This document shows positions 1-9,366 of a DNA stretch of 64,000 nucleotides, one piece after another. The stretch is from Aquimarina sp. TRL1 (GTDB lineage Bacteria; Bacteroidota; Bacteroidia; Flavobacteriales; Flavobacteriaceae): contig NZ_CP053590.1 of the NCBI RefSeq assembly GCF_013365535.1, positions 2,904,501-2,968,500 on the forward strand. Reading direction: 5' to 3'. A program made the translations under genes and the position numbers. The notes under the pieces were generated by a model. It was not told where the DNA came from, did no database searches, and was given only the letters and a program-made list of their open reading frames with translations. Position 1 is the first letter of the stretch; every line of letters begins with the position of its first letter.

Positions 1-877
1 TAGCTCGTAGGTTTCTGATGACAAACCCTCCGTTTATATCCGGGTTTCTGGTATAGTTTTTTGCTGCCCTTACACGGTCATTGTATAGGTAGTTGTGGTA
101 AATATCTTCCAGATCAGATTTCTGTATGTTAACAGTCGATGTTCTTACTTCTTTGTTGTCGAAAAAGAGAAATTCATTGCTTCCCCAAAAACTGGCTTCC
201 TGATCGTACTTGTATATTAAAGAGTTGCCAATGGTAAATTGAGGTGTTAAGTTAGAAATGGAATTTTTTATATCGTTGTTTTGAATGACTAACGTCTTAA
301 CAGTCTTTTTGGGATTTCTGAGAGGAGGATTGTGAGGGGTGATTTCGAACTGTACACTTTGTTTGGTGTTTATAAAGTCGAGATCACGAGATCTTTTGGT
401 ATATACTTTTACTGTGCTGGTATTTTCGTAAACGATTAATTTTCTGGAGAAAACCAATTCTTCGTCTTCATTGTATATTTCTATAATGTAATTTCCGCTT
501 ACTTTGAGGGCTTTGGTATCTTCATTAGGGATTCTTAGAAAATAGTGACTATAAGTCTGTAGTGTGTTGAATGAGTTTTCGTAATCGTTAATTCTGATGT
601 CGTCGAACCCGTCCAGGTATTCGTTTTTATTTAAGATTGAGGGAGTCCAGTCAAAGTTGCAATGCCGGATTTTATAATAGTAGTCTGCTTCGTCTCCGTT
701 AATGTCATCAAAGGTGATAAGTAGTGGGGTGCCTAGTTGTATGATGGGGGTGCCTGAGAATTCCGAATTTCCTTTGAATTGGATTGTTTTAATGTATTCG
801 GGAGGAGCTATTTCCTGTGTGTGTGCAGAAAAAATGCTTGAGATAAATGCCAGGTATAAAATGATTGTTTTTTGCAT
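1..877 (-). CDS. T9SS Plug protein (DUF5103 family), 3' part missing
   Basis: I read this frame by hand on the minus strand from the ATG at 875-877 to the window edge, about 292 codons with no stop. It opens with a signal peptide (MQKTIILYLAFISSIFSAHTQ). A beta-rich domain follows with the stretches YYYKIRHCNFDWTPS and EYLDGFDDIRINDYENS, near residues 65-100. These match my memory of the DUF5103 / T9SS plug first domain of Bacteroidota. In that family the protein closes the SprA translocon pore of type IX secretion at the outer membrane when PorV is not bound. The gene is divergent from nqrA with a 201-bp spacer. The C-terminal part lies outside the window. The family call rests on remembered sequence features, not on a search. 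Confidence 0.75.
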   Translation of the reverse strand, partial: MQKTIILYLAFISSIFSAHTQEIAPPEYIKTIQFKGNSEFSGTPIIQLGTPLLITFDDINGDEADYYYKIRHCNFDWTPSILNKNEYLDGFDDIRINDYENSFNTLQTYSHYFLRIPNEDTKALKVSGNYIIEIYNEDEELVFSRKLIVYENTSTVKVYTKRSRDLDFINTKQSVQFEITPHNPPLRNPKKTVKTLVIQNNDIKNSISNLTPQFTIGNSLIYKYDQEASFWGSNEFLFFDNKEVRTSTVNIQKSDLEDIYHNYLYNDRVRAAKNYTRNPDINGGFVIRNLRA

Positions 878-1031
878 AAAATGAAGAGGTTGCATGGGGT
901 AAATATAGGAAAAATGAAAACGTTATAGTTTTAAAATGAGGAGGAAGTTTTTGTAAGCACTTCCTTATTTAGAAGGGTTATAAATAAAAAACATAAGTCT
1001 TTCCCTGTTTTCACTTGAGGGTTTTAATTAG

Positions 1032-1039
1032 TAAATTTG
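1032..1039 (+). promoter_or_regulatory. Candidate -7 box of the nqr operon
   Basis: TAAATTTG matches the Bacteroidota TAnnTTTG consensus and lies 39 bp before the nqrA ATG. No well-spaced -33 TTTG is clear; the run CCCTGTTTTC about 21 bp upstream is the nearest candidate. Confidence 0.55.
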
Positions 1040-1078
1040 CACGATTTTTTTAGTTAATAAACTTAGACTATTTCAAAT

Positions 1079-2431
1079 ATGTCAAAAGACATTCGTATCA
1101 GAAAGGGCTTGGACATTAACCTTGTTGGTGAGGCAGAAAAAGTAACTGTCAAAGCCACCAAAAGTAATGTATATGCAATTAAGCCTGACGATTTCCACGG
1201 TATCGTGCCAAAAGTGATTTCTCGAGTAGGTGCACAAGTTAAAGCCGGCGAACCCCTTTTCCATTCTAAATCTAATGAAAAAATGTATTTCCCATCTCCT
1301 GTTAGTGGAGAAGTTGTGGAAATAGTTCGCGGAGCTAAAAGAAAAATTTTAGCGTTTAAAATTCTGGCAGACAAAGAGCAGGAATATGCTGATTTTGGCA
1401 TAAAAGATCCGGCAGCTCTTAGTAGAGAAGAAGTAACAACGCATCTTTTAGCATCAGGTTGCTGGCCATTCATTAAACAACGTCCTTATGATGTTATTGC
1501 TAATCCGGAAGTAGCTCCTAAAGCTATTTTTGTTTCAGCATATTCAACAGCACCTCTGGCTGCGGATTTCGATTATACGCTGGCAGGGAAAGAAAAGGAA
1601 TTACAAGCTGCGCTTACCGCATTAGGTAAACTTACAGACGGAGCGATTCATGTATCTGTAGGGGCAAAGGGTAATTCTGTTTTTTCAAGCTTGTCAGGGA
1701 TAACAGTACATGGCGTTTCTGGACCACACCCAGCTGGAAATGTAAGTGTGCAGATCGCTAATATTAATCCCTTAAATAAAGGAGAGGTTGTTTGGACAGT
1801 TAATCCTCATGATTTGGTGATCATAGGAGAGTTATTATTAACTGGGAAATTTAATGCAGAAAGAATCGTAGCACTGGCAGGATCATCTGTTAAAACTCCA
1901 AAATATTACAAGACAATTGCAGGAGCAGAAGTTTCTACAATTGTATATGATTCTGGAGTAAAAGATGAAAACATCCGAGTAATTAGCGGAGATGTTCTTA
2001 CCGGAGAAAATGTGAAGCCTGATGGATACTTGGGGTATTATGATGCTACTATATCAGTAATTCCTGAAGGAAATGACTATGAGCTTTTTGGATGGAATAA
2101 ACCTATTTTTAATAAGATATCCCCTTCCAGAGCTTTTACTTTTTCTTGGTTGTTCCCAAAGAAAAAATATGAATTGAATACGAATACGAATGGAGAGCAC
2201 AGAGCATTTGTAGTAACAGGAAGTTATGAGAGTGTTTTTCCATTAGATATTTACCCATTACAAATTTTAAAAGCTTGTTTGGTTAAGGATTTAGATGCGA
2301 TGGAGCAATTAGGAATGTATGAAGTGGCTCCAGAGGATTTTGCTTTGACAGAATTTATTTGTGTCTCTAAGCAACCACATCAGAAAATCATTAGAGAAGG
2401 ACTCGATTTAATGTTAAAAGAAATAGGATAG
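1079..2431 (+). CDS. nqrA: Na+-translocating NADH:quinone reductase subunit A
   Basis: First gene of a complete six-gene Na+-NQR operon. NqrA is the large peripheral subunit on the cytoplasmic side and is implicated in quinone access in the redox-driven sodium pump. The 450 residues are the usual length. The N-terminus (MSKDIRIRKGLDINLVGEAE) and the segment around residues 55-80 (GAQVKAGEPLFHSKS, then FPSPVSGEV) have the biotinyl/lipoyl-like sandwich fold typical of NqrA and RnfC. No membrane span is seen, as expected. The ATG at 1079 follows a TAnnTTTG box, and nqrB begins 4 bp after the stop. Gene order and family features together make the call secure. Confidence 0.97.
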   Translation: MSKDIRIRKGLDINLVGEAEKVTVKATKSNVYAIKPDDFHGIVPKVISRVGAQVKAGEPLFHSKSNEKMYFPSPVSGEVVEIVRGAKRKILAFKILADKEQEYADFGIKDPAALSREEVTTHLLASGCWPFIKQRPYDVIANPEVAPKAIFVSAYSTAPLAADFDYTLAGKEKELQAALTALGKLTDGAIHVSVGAKGNSVFSSLSGITVHGVSGPHPAGNVSVQIANINPLNKGEVVWTVNPHDLVIIGELLLTGKFNAERIVALAGSSVKTPKYYKTIAGAEVSTIVYDSGVKDENIRVISGDVLTGENVKPDGYLGYYDATISVIPEGNDYELFGWNKPIFNKISPSRAFTFSWLFPKKKYELNTNTNGEHRAFVVTGSYESVFPLDIYPLQILKACLVKDLDAMEQLGMYEVAPEDFALTEFICVSKQPHQKIIREGLDLMLKEIG

Positions 2432-2435
2432 TGCT

Positions 2436-3635
2436 ATGAGCTTGAAGAATAAATTACATGAATTAAAACTTAAATATAAGGATAAGAAGATGGCTCCTGC
2501 ATTTAATGCAATCCATACATTCTTATATCTTCCGAATGAGGTAACTCATTCCGGAGCCCATGTACGTGGTGCTGATGATTTAAAGCGTACGATGAACACT
2601 GTGATAATGGCATTAGTTCCTTGTTTGATCTTTGGAATATTTAATGCTGGATATCAATATTACACTGCTATTAATGGAGTGCCAGAGAATTTTTCTTTAT
2701 TTGAACACTTTGTAAACTGGGAAAACTTTGCTCTGGGAGCTTCAAAAGTACTACCGTTAGTGGTCGTTTCTTATGTAGTAGGATTAGCTGTTGAAATTTT
2801 ATTCGCAGTTAAAAAGAAACATGAAGTAGAAGAAGGATACCTGGTAACAGGAATGTTAGTTCCTTTAATTGTTCCGATTGACACGCCACTATGGATGTTA
2901 GCAATTGCTGTTATATTCGGAGTAGTAATAGGAAAAGAGGTGTTTGGAGGAACAGGAATGAATATCCTGAACCCAGCATTGACCATTCGTGCTTTCTTAT
3001 TCTTTTCATATCCAGGATGGATGTCAGGAGATAAAGTATGGGTACACTCAGCTATTGAAAAATCAGGAGTAGATGCATTGTCAGGGGAGACTGTATTAGG
3101 GTATTTGGCGAATTCAAAACCAATGTCTTATTCGGTTTCTGATATGTTTTTTGGGTTTATACCAGGATCAATAGGAGAAACATCTACCTTGTTAATTTTA
3201 TTAGGAGGATTATTTCTGATTTTTTCTAAGATTGGAAGTTGGAGAATTATGTTGAGTGCTACATTAGGAGTATTAGTGATGGGATTAATCTTTAATGGAG
3301 TTGTAGATGCAGGATGGATCAAGGAATCAAGTAAGTTTTATGCCTTGATGAACTTTGAATTCTGGCAGCATTTATTAGTAGGAGGGATCGCGTTTGGTAT
3401 CGTATTTATGGCCACTGATCCTGTAACTGCTTCTCAAACAAACAAAGGAAAATGGATTTATGGATTCCTTATAGGGTTTATCTCGATTCTAATACGAGTA
3501 TTTAACCCAGCATATCCAGAAGGAGTATTCCTGGCAATACTATTAATGAATGTATTCGCTCCAACGATCGATCATTATGTAGTACAAGGAAATATTAAGA
3601 AAAGATTGAAACGTTTAAAAGTAAAAACTGCGTAA
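2436..3635 (+). CDS. nqrB: Na+-translocating NADH:quinone reductase subunit B
   Basis: Integral membrane subunit with about ten hydrophobic segments; it carries riboflavin and covalent FMN in the Na+-NQR complex. The flavinylation motif DALSGETVLG is present, and the acceptor threonine falls at residue 219. The segment GGTGMNILNPALTIRAFLFF (about residues 170-190) and the late motif FMATDPVTASQTNKGKW are typical of NqrB/RnfD proteins. Length 399 aa is normal. The gene sits 4 bp after nqrA and 2 bp before nqrC, so the operon is translationally tight. FMN attachment would need the ApbE transferase, encoded at 21147-22139 in this window. Confidence 0.97.
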   Translation: MSLKNKLHELKLKYKDKKMAPAFNAIHTFLYLPNEVTHSGAHVRGADDLKRTMNTVIMALVPCLIFGIFNAGYQYYTAINGVPENFSLFEHFVNWENFALGASKVLPLVVVSYVVGLAVEILFAVKKKHEVEEGYLVTGMLVPLIVPIDTPLWMLAIAVIFGVVIGKEVFGGTGMNILNPALTIRAFLFFSYPGWMSGDKVWVHSAIEKSGVDALSGETVLGYLANSKPMSYSVSDMFFGFIPGSIGETSTLLILLGGLFLIFSKIGSWRIMLSATLGVLVMGLIFNGVVDAGWIKESSKFYALMNFEFWQHLLVGGIAFGIVFMATDPVTASQTNKGKWIYGFLIGFISILIRVFNPAYPEGVFLAILLMNVFAPTIDHYVVQGNIKKRLKRLKVKTA

Positions 3636-3637
3636 TC

Positions 3638-4393
3638 ATGGCGATGAACACAGATAAAAATTCATATACAATTATTTTTTCCATTTTAATGGTAATTGTA
3701 GTTGGTTCTTTATTAGCGGGTGTTTCTTCTGGACTTAAAGGGAATATTGACGCAAATAAGAAAAAAGAAAAACAACAAAATATATTATTCGCTATGGGAG
3801 TAACCGATAGCGAAAACCCAAATGACTTTGTACCAGCAGAACAGGCACAAGAGTTATTCGAGAAATATATTGGAGAAGAGCAATATATCATTGTTGATGG
3901 AAAAGCAGAAAAAACTTCTGAAGCATTTGCTGTAGAATTAAAGAAAGAAAATGATGCAGTAAAGCAAGATGCTAATTATAAAAGAAGATTACCCCTGTTT
4001 ATTGGAGAAAAGGACGGAGAGAAATTTTATATCTTACCGGTTAGAGGAAATGGTCTATGGGATGCTATTTGGGGATATATAGCCCTGGATAAAGATTTTA
4101 CGACTATTAAAGGAGCTTTTTTCGACCATAAAGGAGAAACCCCGGGACTTGGAGCAAATATTAAAGAATCGTTCTTTAGAGATGACTTTAAAGGAGAAAA
4201 AATTTATAATGCATCAGGAAGCTATCAGGGAGTTACTGTGAAAAAAGGAAATGGAGACCCGAAAAATGATAGAAAAGATGACAATGCCGTAGATGCTATT
4301 GCAGGAGCTACAATTACTGGTAATGGAGTTACTGTAATGGTTAAGAAAGGGATAAAAATGTATTTGCCTTATTTTGAATCTTTAAAAAAATAA
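3638..4393 (+). CDS. nqrC: Na+-translocating NADH:quinone reductase subunit C
   Basis: Single-span membrane subunit with a periplasmic FMN-binding domain. The N-terminal span is near residues 8-29 (YTIIFSILMVIVVGSLLAGV). The FMN domain shows LPVRGNGLWDAIWGYIALD and GETPGLGANI. The covalent FMN site is DAIAGATITGNGV, whose acceptor threonine is residue 225 by codon count. Length 251 aa is typical. It lies 2 bp after nqrB and 3 bp before nqrD. Covalent FMN here passes electrons on to NqrB in the accepted scheme. Confidence 0.97.
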   Translation: MAMNTDKNSYTIIFSILMVIVVGSLLAGVSSGLKGNIDANKKKEKQQNILFAMGVTDSENPNDFVPAEQAQELFEKYIGEEQYIIVDGKAEKTSEAFAVELKKENDAVKQDANYKRRLPLFIGEKDGEKFYILPVRGNGLWDAIWGYIALDKDFTTIKGAFFDHKGETPGLGANIKESFFRDDFKGEKIYNASGSYQGVTVKKGNGDPKNDRKDDNAVDAIAGATITGNGVTVMVKKGIKMYLPYFESLKK

Positions 4394-4396
4394 CAA

Positions 4397-5086
4397 ATGG
4401 CTGAAGTAACAGAAAAAGAAAAAGTAAAAGAACCAAAAGAGCCTTTGTTCTCTAAGAAAAATAAAAAACTGTTGAGCGACCCGCTAGCAGATAATAACCC
4501 GATTACAATTCAGGTATTAGGTATTTGTTCTGCTTTGGCTATTACAGCTCAGTTGAAGCCATCAATCGTTATGGCAATTTCCGTACTTTTCGTTTTAGGA
4601 ATAGGAAATGTAGTGATCTCTTTAATGAGAAATATTATTCCTTCCAAAATACGAATCATCGTACAATTAGTAGTGGTAGCAGCTTTGGTAATTATCGTAG
4701 ATCAGGTGTTGAAAGCATTTGCGTATTCACTGAGTAAAGAGTTATCAGTATTTATTGGTTTGATTATCACCAACTGTATCATTATGGGGCGATTTGAAGC
4801 TTTTGCTTTAGGAAATGGTCCTTGGAAGTCTTTTCTAGATGGAATAGGAAATGCTGCAGGATATGGATTGTTATTGATCGTAGTCGCTTTCTTTAGAGAG
4901 TTACTCGGATCAGGAACATTATTCGGGGCAAAAGTATTAGGAGATCCTATAGAGAAAACAGGATTGTATGCTATTGGTTATGAAAATAATGGTTTTATGG
5001 TATTGGCGCCTATGGCACTGATAACAGTAGGAATTATTATTTGGATTCAGAGAAGTAGAAATAAAGCACTAATCGAAGATCATTAA
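4397..5086 (+). CDS. nqrD: Na+-translocating NADH:quinone reductase subunit D
   Basis: Polytopic membrane subunit, one of the paralogous pair NqrD/NqrE that carries an intramembrane iron centre. The conserved motif ITNCIIMGRFEAFALGN (about residues 128-145) contains the family cysteine. The FFRELLGSGTLFG segment is also diagnostic. The protein has a charged N-terminal extension of about 28 residues (rich in Lys and Glu) before the usual start of homology at NNPITIQVLGICSALA. Length 229 aa is therefore somewhat long for the family. The gene follows nqrC by 3 bp. Confidence 0.96.
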   Translation: MAEVTEKEKVKEPKEPLFSKKNKKLLSDPLADNNPITIQVLGICSALAITAQLKPSIVMAISVLFVLGIGNVVISLMRNIIPSKIRIIVQLVVVAALVIIVDQVLKAFAYSLSKELSVFIGLIITNCIIMGRFEAFALGNGPWKSFLDGIGNAAGYGLLLIVVAFFRELLGSGTLFGAKVLGDPIEKTGLYAIGYENNGFMVLAPMALITVGIIIWIQRSRNKALIEDH

Positions 5087-5127
5087 GAAGATGGTCTCTG
5101 AATAAAGAGACATGTAAATAAAACATT

Positions 5128-5844
5128 ATGGAATATTTAGAATTATTTTTAAAATCGATCTTTATAGATAATATGGTATTTGCATTCTTCTTAGGAATGT
5201 GTTCATACCTTGCTGTATCTAAGAAAGTGTCGACAGCGGTAGGTCTTGGTGCTGCTGTAATATTTGTATTGGCAATAACAGTTCCTATTAACTTTTTATT
5301 GGATAAATATGTGTTGAGAGAAGGAGCATTAGTGTGGTTAGGTCCAGAATATGCGGATTACGATCTGAGCTTTCTTACCTTTATCCTGTTTATTGCAACA
5401 ATTGCAACTATGGTACAGTTGGTAGAAATTATTGTAGAAAAATTTTCACCTTCTTTATACAATTCGCTAGGTATTTTCTTACCACTTATTGCTGTAAACT
5501 GTGCGATCCTTGGAGGATCGTTATTTATGCAGCAAAAAGAATTTGCTACAATTTCTCATGCGGCAGTATATGGAGTAGGTTCGGGAATAGGATGGTTCCT
5601 TGCTATTTTAGCTATTGCAGCAATTAGAGAGAAAATCAGATACTCTAATATCCCTGCACCATTAAGAGGATTAGGGATTACATTTATCCTTACAGGACTT
5701 ATGGCAATCGGATTCATGAGTTTTGGAGGAATGCTTACAGGAGGAGATGAAGAGGAAAAGAAAGAAGAAAAAACTGTACAAGTAGAGCAAAAGGAAACTG
5801 CTAAGGAAGTAGCAGAAAATACTAACGTTTCAATTAATAAATAA
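5128..5844 (+). CDS. nqrE: Na+-translocating NADH:quinone reductase subunit E
   Basis: Six-span membrane subunit paralogous to NqrD. The opening [20 protein letters not shown] and the motif [17 protein letters not shown] (about residues 121-137) contain the two cysteines that define NqrE and serve the intramembrane iron site. The C-terminus carries an acidic/basic tail of about 35 residues after the last span ([19 protein letters not shown] and onward), making 238 aa against about 200 in proteobacterial homologues. It starts 41 bp after nqrD and ends 1 bp before nqrF. Confidence 0.96.
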   Translation: MEYLELFLKSIFIDNMVFAFFLGMCSYLAVSKKVSTAVGLGAAVIFVLAITVPINFLLDKYVLREGALVWLGPEYADYDLSFLTFILFIATIATMVQLVEIIVEKFSPSLYNSLGIFLPLIAVNCAILGGSLFMQQKEFATISHAAVYGVGSGIGWFLAILAIAAIREKIRYSNIPAPLRGLGITFILTGLMAIGFMSFGGMLTGGDEEEKKEEKTVQVEQKETAKEVAENTNVSINK

Positions 5845-5845
5845 T

Positions 5846-7156
5846 ATGGTAGTTTTAGCGTCAACAATTGGAACTATTGTAATAACGGTTATTGCATTTT
5901 TAGTCCTTACATTGGTATTAGTTGGGATATTATTATTTGCGAAAGATAAGTTATTACCATCAGGACCAGTAAAAATAACAATAAACGGAGAAAAGGAAAT
6001 CGAAGTAGCGTCCGGAGGTAGTTTATTGTCTACTCTAGGAGGAGAAAAGATATTTTTGCCTTCAGCCTGTGGTGGTGGTGGAACATGTATTCAGTGTGAG
6101 TGCCATGTATTAGAAGGAGGAGGAGAAGCACTTCCTACAGAAACGCCGCATTTTTCTCGTAAAGAACTACAACACGGAGCCCGATTAGCATGTCAGGTAA
6201 AAGTAAAACAAGACATGAATATTCAGATACCGGAAGAGGTATTTGGGATTAAAAAATGGGAGGCAGAAGTAGTGCGTAACTATAACGTAGCTTCTTTTAT
6301 TAAAGAATTTGTTGTTAGAATTCCAGAAGATATGGATTATAAAGCAGGAGGGTATATTCAGATTGAAATTCCAGCTTGTGAGATCAAATATTCGGATATA
6401 GATATTACTGCGCATCCAGAAGAACATGAAACTCCTGATAAGTTTCAGGCAGAATGGGATAAATTTGGACTGTGGCCATTAGTAATGAAGAATTCTGATA
6501 TAGTAGAAAGAGCATATTCTATGGCTTCTTACCCAGCAGAAGGAAGAGATATCATGCTTAATGTACGTATTGCAACACCCCCATGGGATAGAGCTAAAAA
6601 TGGATGGATGGATGTGAACCCTGGAGTTGCTTCCTCATATATCTTTTCTAGAAAGCCAGGAGATAAAGTAATCATCTCAGGACCTTATGGAGAATTCTTT
6701 ATTAATGAGTCTGATGCAGAGATGTTATACGTAGGTGGAGGAGCAGGAATGGCACCAATGCGTTCTCACTTATATCACTTGTTCAAAACATTAGAAACAG
6801 GACGTACAGTTACTTATTGGTATGGAGGACGTTCTAAAAGAGAGTTGTTCTACCTGGAACATTTCTACGAATTAGAAAGAAAATTCTCTAACTTTAAATT
6901 TTTCTTGGCATTATCAGAACCATTAGAAGAAGATAACTGGAAAGTAAAGAAAGATATTAATGATGCAGAAGGAGATGGTTTCGTAGGATTTATACATAAT
7001 TGTGTGATCGAAAATTACCTGAACCATCATGAAGCACCAGAAGATATAGAATTGTATTTCTGTGGACCGCCATTGATGAATAAAGCGGTAGAAAAAATGG
7101 GTCAAGATTTTGGAATTCCTGATGAAAATATCAGATTTGATGATTTCGGAGGGTAG
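5846..7156 (+). CDS. nqrF: Na+-translocating NADH:quinone reductase subunit F
   Basis: Electron-entry subunit that oxidises NADH. One N-terminal membrane span lies at about residues 8-28. A 2Fe-2S ferredoxin domain follows with ligands Cys75, Cys81, Cys84 and Cys116 by codon count. The FAD-binding domain has the RxYS motif at Arg222-Tyr224-Ser225 (RAYSMAS). The C-terminal NADH-binding domain has GGGAGMAPMRSH and FCGPPLMNKAV. Length 436 aa is slightly longer than the usual ~408. It is the last gene of the operon and is followed after about 20 bp by an intrinsic terminator. Confidence 0.98.
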   Translation: MVVLASTIGTIVITVIAFLVLTLVLVGILLFAKDKLLPSGPVKITINGEKEIEVASGGSLLSTLGGEKIFLPSACGGGGTCIQCECHVLEGGGEALPTETPHFSRKELQHGARLACQVKVKQDMNIQIPEEVFGIKKWEAEVVRNYNVASFIKEFVVRIPEDMDYKAGGYIQIEIPACEIKYSDIDITAHPEEHETPDKFQAEWDKFGLWPLVMKNSDIVERAYSMASYPAEGRDIMLNVRIATPPWDRAKNGWMDVNPGVASSYIFSRKPGDKVIISGPYGEFFINESDAEMLYVGGGAGMAPMRSHLYHLFKTLETGRTVTYWYGGRSKRELFYLEHFYELERKFSNFKFFLALSEPLEEDNWKVKKDINDAEGDGFVGFIHNCVIENYLNHHEAPEDIELYFCGPPLMNKAVEKMGQDFGIPDENIRFDDFGG

Positions 7157-7175
7157 TTTAAAATATATATCTAAT

Positions 7176-7208
7176 AAAAAACCGGTACATAATTGTACCG
7201 GTTTTTTT
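7176..7208 (+). terminator. Intrinsic terminator of the nqr operon
   Basis: Perfect inverted repeat ACCGGTACA / TGTACCGGT with a TAAT loop, flanked by A5 and T7 runs that extend the stem. It starts 20 bp after the nqrF stop. Confidence 0.9.
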
Positions 7209-7423
7209 GTTTTTTTACAGAGAAAGCAGAATTCTTGAGAAGAATTTTTTGTGAATACTGCAATAATAAGGAGGATCAATAACATATTTTTTATTGAATT
7301 ACCCTGAATAGTTAATTTGATTTATAAAACGCAAGAATCTTGTTGTTTTGATTTTTGATTGCTAACTTTCCAGTTGGAAATACAATAAGAAAATACTAGT
7401 TCGCTAATAGACCCCTTTTATTC

Positions 7424-9340
7424 ATGATAGACTATATATCCAGATTACTCCTTCTGTGGTGTACTGCTTGTTCATGTATTGGAATAGCTCAGAATGATAA
7501 AGAAGTTGATTCGATTCAACTGGCTTTTTCCTATATAAATACAGCAGAGAATCATAAAACACCAGCTATTATTTATGAATTACTTCGTCATAATAAAAAT
7601 AGAGAAACCAGGTTAAAAGGACTTATTATACTGGGGCAGCATTACAATAATATTAATGAAATTGACTCTTCGTTATACTATGCCAATAAAGCTATTAATG
7701 AATTAGAAAAAGGAAAAAAGGATGCTGTTTATTATGGAAGATTAGCAAGGGTGTATAATATCCTGGCAGTGGCTAATGAACAAAGAGGGCTTATAGAAGA
7801 AAATATATCCTGGCGTATAAGAGGAATAGAAGTATCTGAAAAAGGAAAGGATACCTTATTGCTGAATATGCATAAGCACGGATTAGCATATGCCTATAGT
7901 AAACAAGATAGGCATGAAGAAGCTTTGGAAATTTTCACTTCTTTTCTGGATGCTAAAGATGCCCCCAGATTAATATTTGCAACACATATAAACATTGGTG
8001 TTATCCAGGCAGAACAAGGGGCTATAGCAATGTCTAATACTTCGTATATGAAGGCGCTACCTATTTGCGAAGAATTAGGAGATAACAGGTGTAAGATTGT
8101 TATTAATATTAATTTAGGAGATAATTATAGGGATCAGGGTAACCTGGATAAGGCCCTGGCACATTATAGAACAGCATTAAAAATGGCTGATGCGCATAAA
8201 TTTAAGAAATATGGTGCAGAAGCTTCAGTAAGTATTAGTAAGATTTTGATAGCCAGTAATATGTTGAATGAAGCTGCTTTTATTTTAGTAAAAGCATTGG
8301 ATAATGCTGTAGAGGGTGGTTTTTTAGAATTACAGGCAGCTATTTACAGAAACTTGATTACGATATATAGCAGGAAGAAAAAATATCGAACGGCTTTTGC
8401 AATGCAGCAAAAAAAAGAACGTATTACAGATTCTATTAATGCAATGCAACGACAAAAAGAGATTTATGAATTAGAGGTAAAGTACAGGACACTGCAAGGG
8501 AAAAAAGAAATTGCAATTCTAAAAAAAGATAAAGAATTACGGAAAACAGAATTATTCATGGAACGAAAGGTGAAAATTATTGCGATTATATCTTTTGTTG
8601 TGATTTTGATTCCTATTATTTGTCTGCTTGTGGTTTATTATCAAAAGCTGAAAACGCAATATGCTTTAAGTGAGAAAAAAGAAGAAGTACATGATCAGAA
8701 AATATCTTCGTTAGTTAAAGATCAGGAATTAAAACTCATAAAAGCACTTGTCAAAGGGCAAAATATAGAACGAAAAAAGATAGCGCAGAATTTACACGAT
8801 AGTTTGGGAGGAACATTAGCATCTATCAAACTTCAAATTAATAACCTGGAGGTAAAAGACAACAGGCTCCCCTCTATATTAGAACAGTTGGATGATGCTT
8901 ATGAAGAAGTTCGTAATTTTTCTCATGATTTGATTCCTCAAAAATTCCAACGTGATAATTTTATTCAGCTGATAAAAGAATATGTAAATAATATAGGTGA
9001 TGCCAGTAAATTAGATGTAAATGTATATACCTACCCGGAAGAAGATATTAATAAGCTGGATTCAAAATTCCAGAATGAGATTTTCATGATTTTACAGGAA
9101 TTAATAACCAATACTATTAAACATGCAAAAGCGACGCGAATGGATATAGAGTTTAATTTATTACCAAATGCGGTTAGTTTGCTTTTTGAGGATAACGGAA
9201 AAGGTTTTTTGTTTGATAAACAGAAAACAGGTATTGGTCTGTCTAACATCCAAAGTCGATTAAAAGCATTATCCGGAAGTTTTCATATTGATAGTATGCC
9301 TAAGCGAGGGACTATTGTTAATATCGAGCTACCTGTTTAA
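7424..9340 (+). CDS. TPR-containing sensor histidine kinase (HisKA_3 / NarL-partner type)
   Basis: The N-terminal 20-odd residues form a signal peptide. A tetratricopeptide-repeat sensor region spans about residues 60-340, with repeats such as LGDNYRDQGNLDKALAHYRTA. A single membrane span lies at about 386-408 (IIAIISFVVILIPIICLLVV). A coiled-coil stretch leads to the dimerisation/phosphoacceptor helix IERKKIAQNLHDSLGG, with the phosphorylated histidine at residue 458. The HATPase_c domain shows ELITNTIKHAKATRM (N box), DNGKGF and GIGLSNIQSRL. This architecture is common in Bacteroidota, with TPRs presumably on the periplasmic side. The response regulator begins 26 bp downstream, so the two form an operon. 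The signal sensed is unknown. Confidence 0.92.
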   Translation: MIDYISRLLLLWCTACSCIGIAQNDKEVDSIQLAFSYINTAENHKTPAIIYELLRHNKNRETRLKGLIILGQHYNNINEIDSSLYYANKAINELEKGKKDAVYYGRLARVYNILAVANEQRGLIEENISWRIRGIEVSEKGKDTLLLNMHKHGLAYAYSKQDRHEEALEIFTSFLDAKDAPRLIFATHINIGVIQAEQGAIAMSNTSYMKALPICEELGDNRCKIVININLGDNYRDQGNLDKALAHYRTALKMADAHKFKKYGAEASVSISKILIASNMLNEAAFILVKALDNAVEGGFLELQAAIYRNLITIYSRKKKYRTAFAMQQKKERITDSINAMQRQKEIYELEVKYRTLQGKKEIAILKKDKELRKTELFMERKVKIIAIISFVVILIPIICLLVVYYQKLKTQYALSEKKEEVHDQKISSLVKDQELKLIKALVKGQNIERKKIAQNLHDSLGGTLASIKLQINNLEVKDNRLPSILEQLDDAYEEVRNFSHDLIPQKFQRDNFIQLIKEYVNNIGDASKLDVNVYTYPEEDINKLDSKFQNEIFMILQELITNTIKHAKATRMDIEFNLLPNAVSLLFEDNGKGFLFDKQKTGIGLSNIQSRLKALSGSFHIDSMPKRGTIVNIELPV

Positions 9341-9366
9341 CTAATAAGCATTTTGATACCCACCTT

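Noticed and set aside
702..884. Plus-strand 60-residue frame and similar short frames opposite long genes (for example within 10943-17107, 30982-34293 and 52128-52835)
   Set aside because: They are antisense to clear coding sequences and have no signal, motif or promoter of their own.
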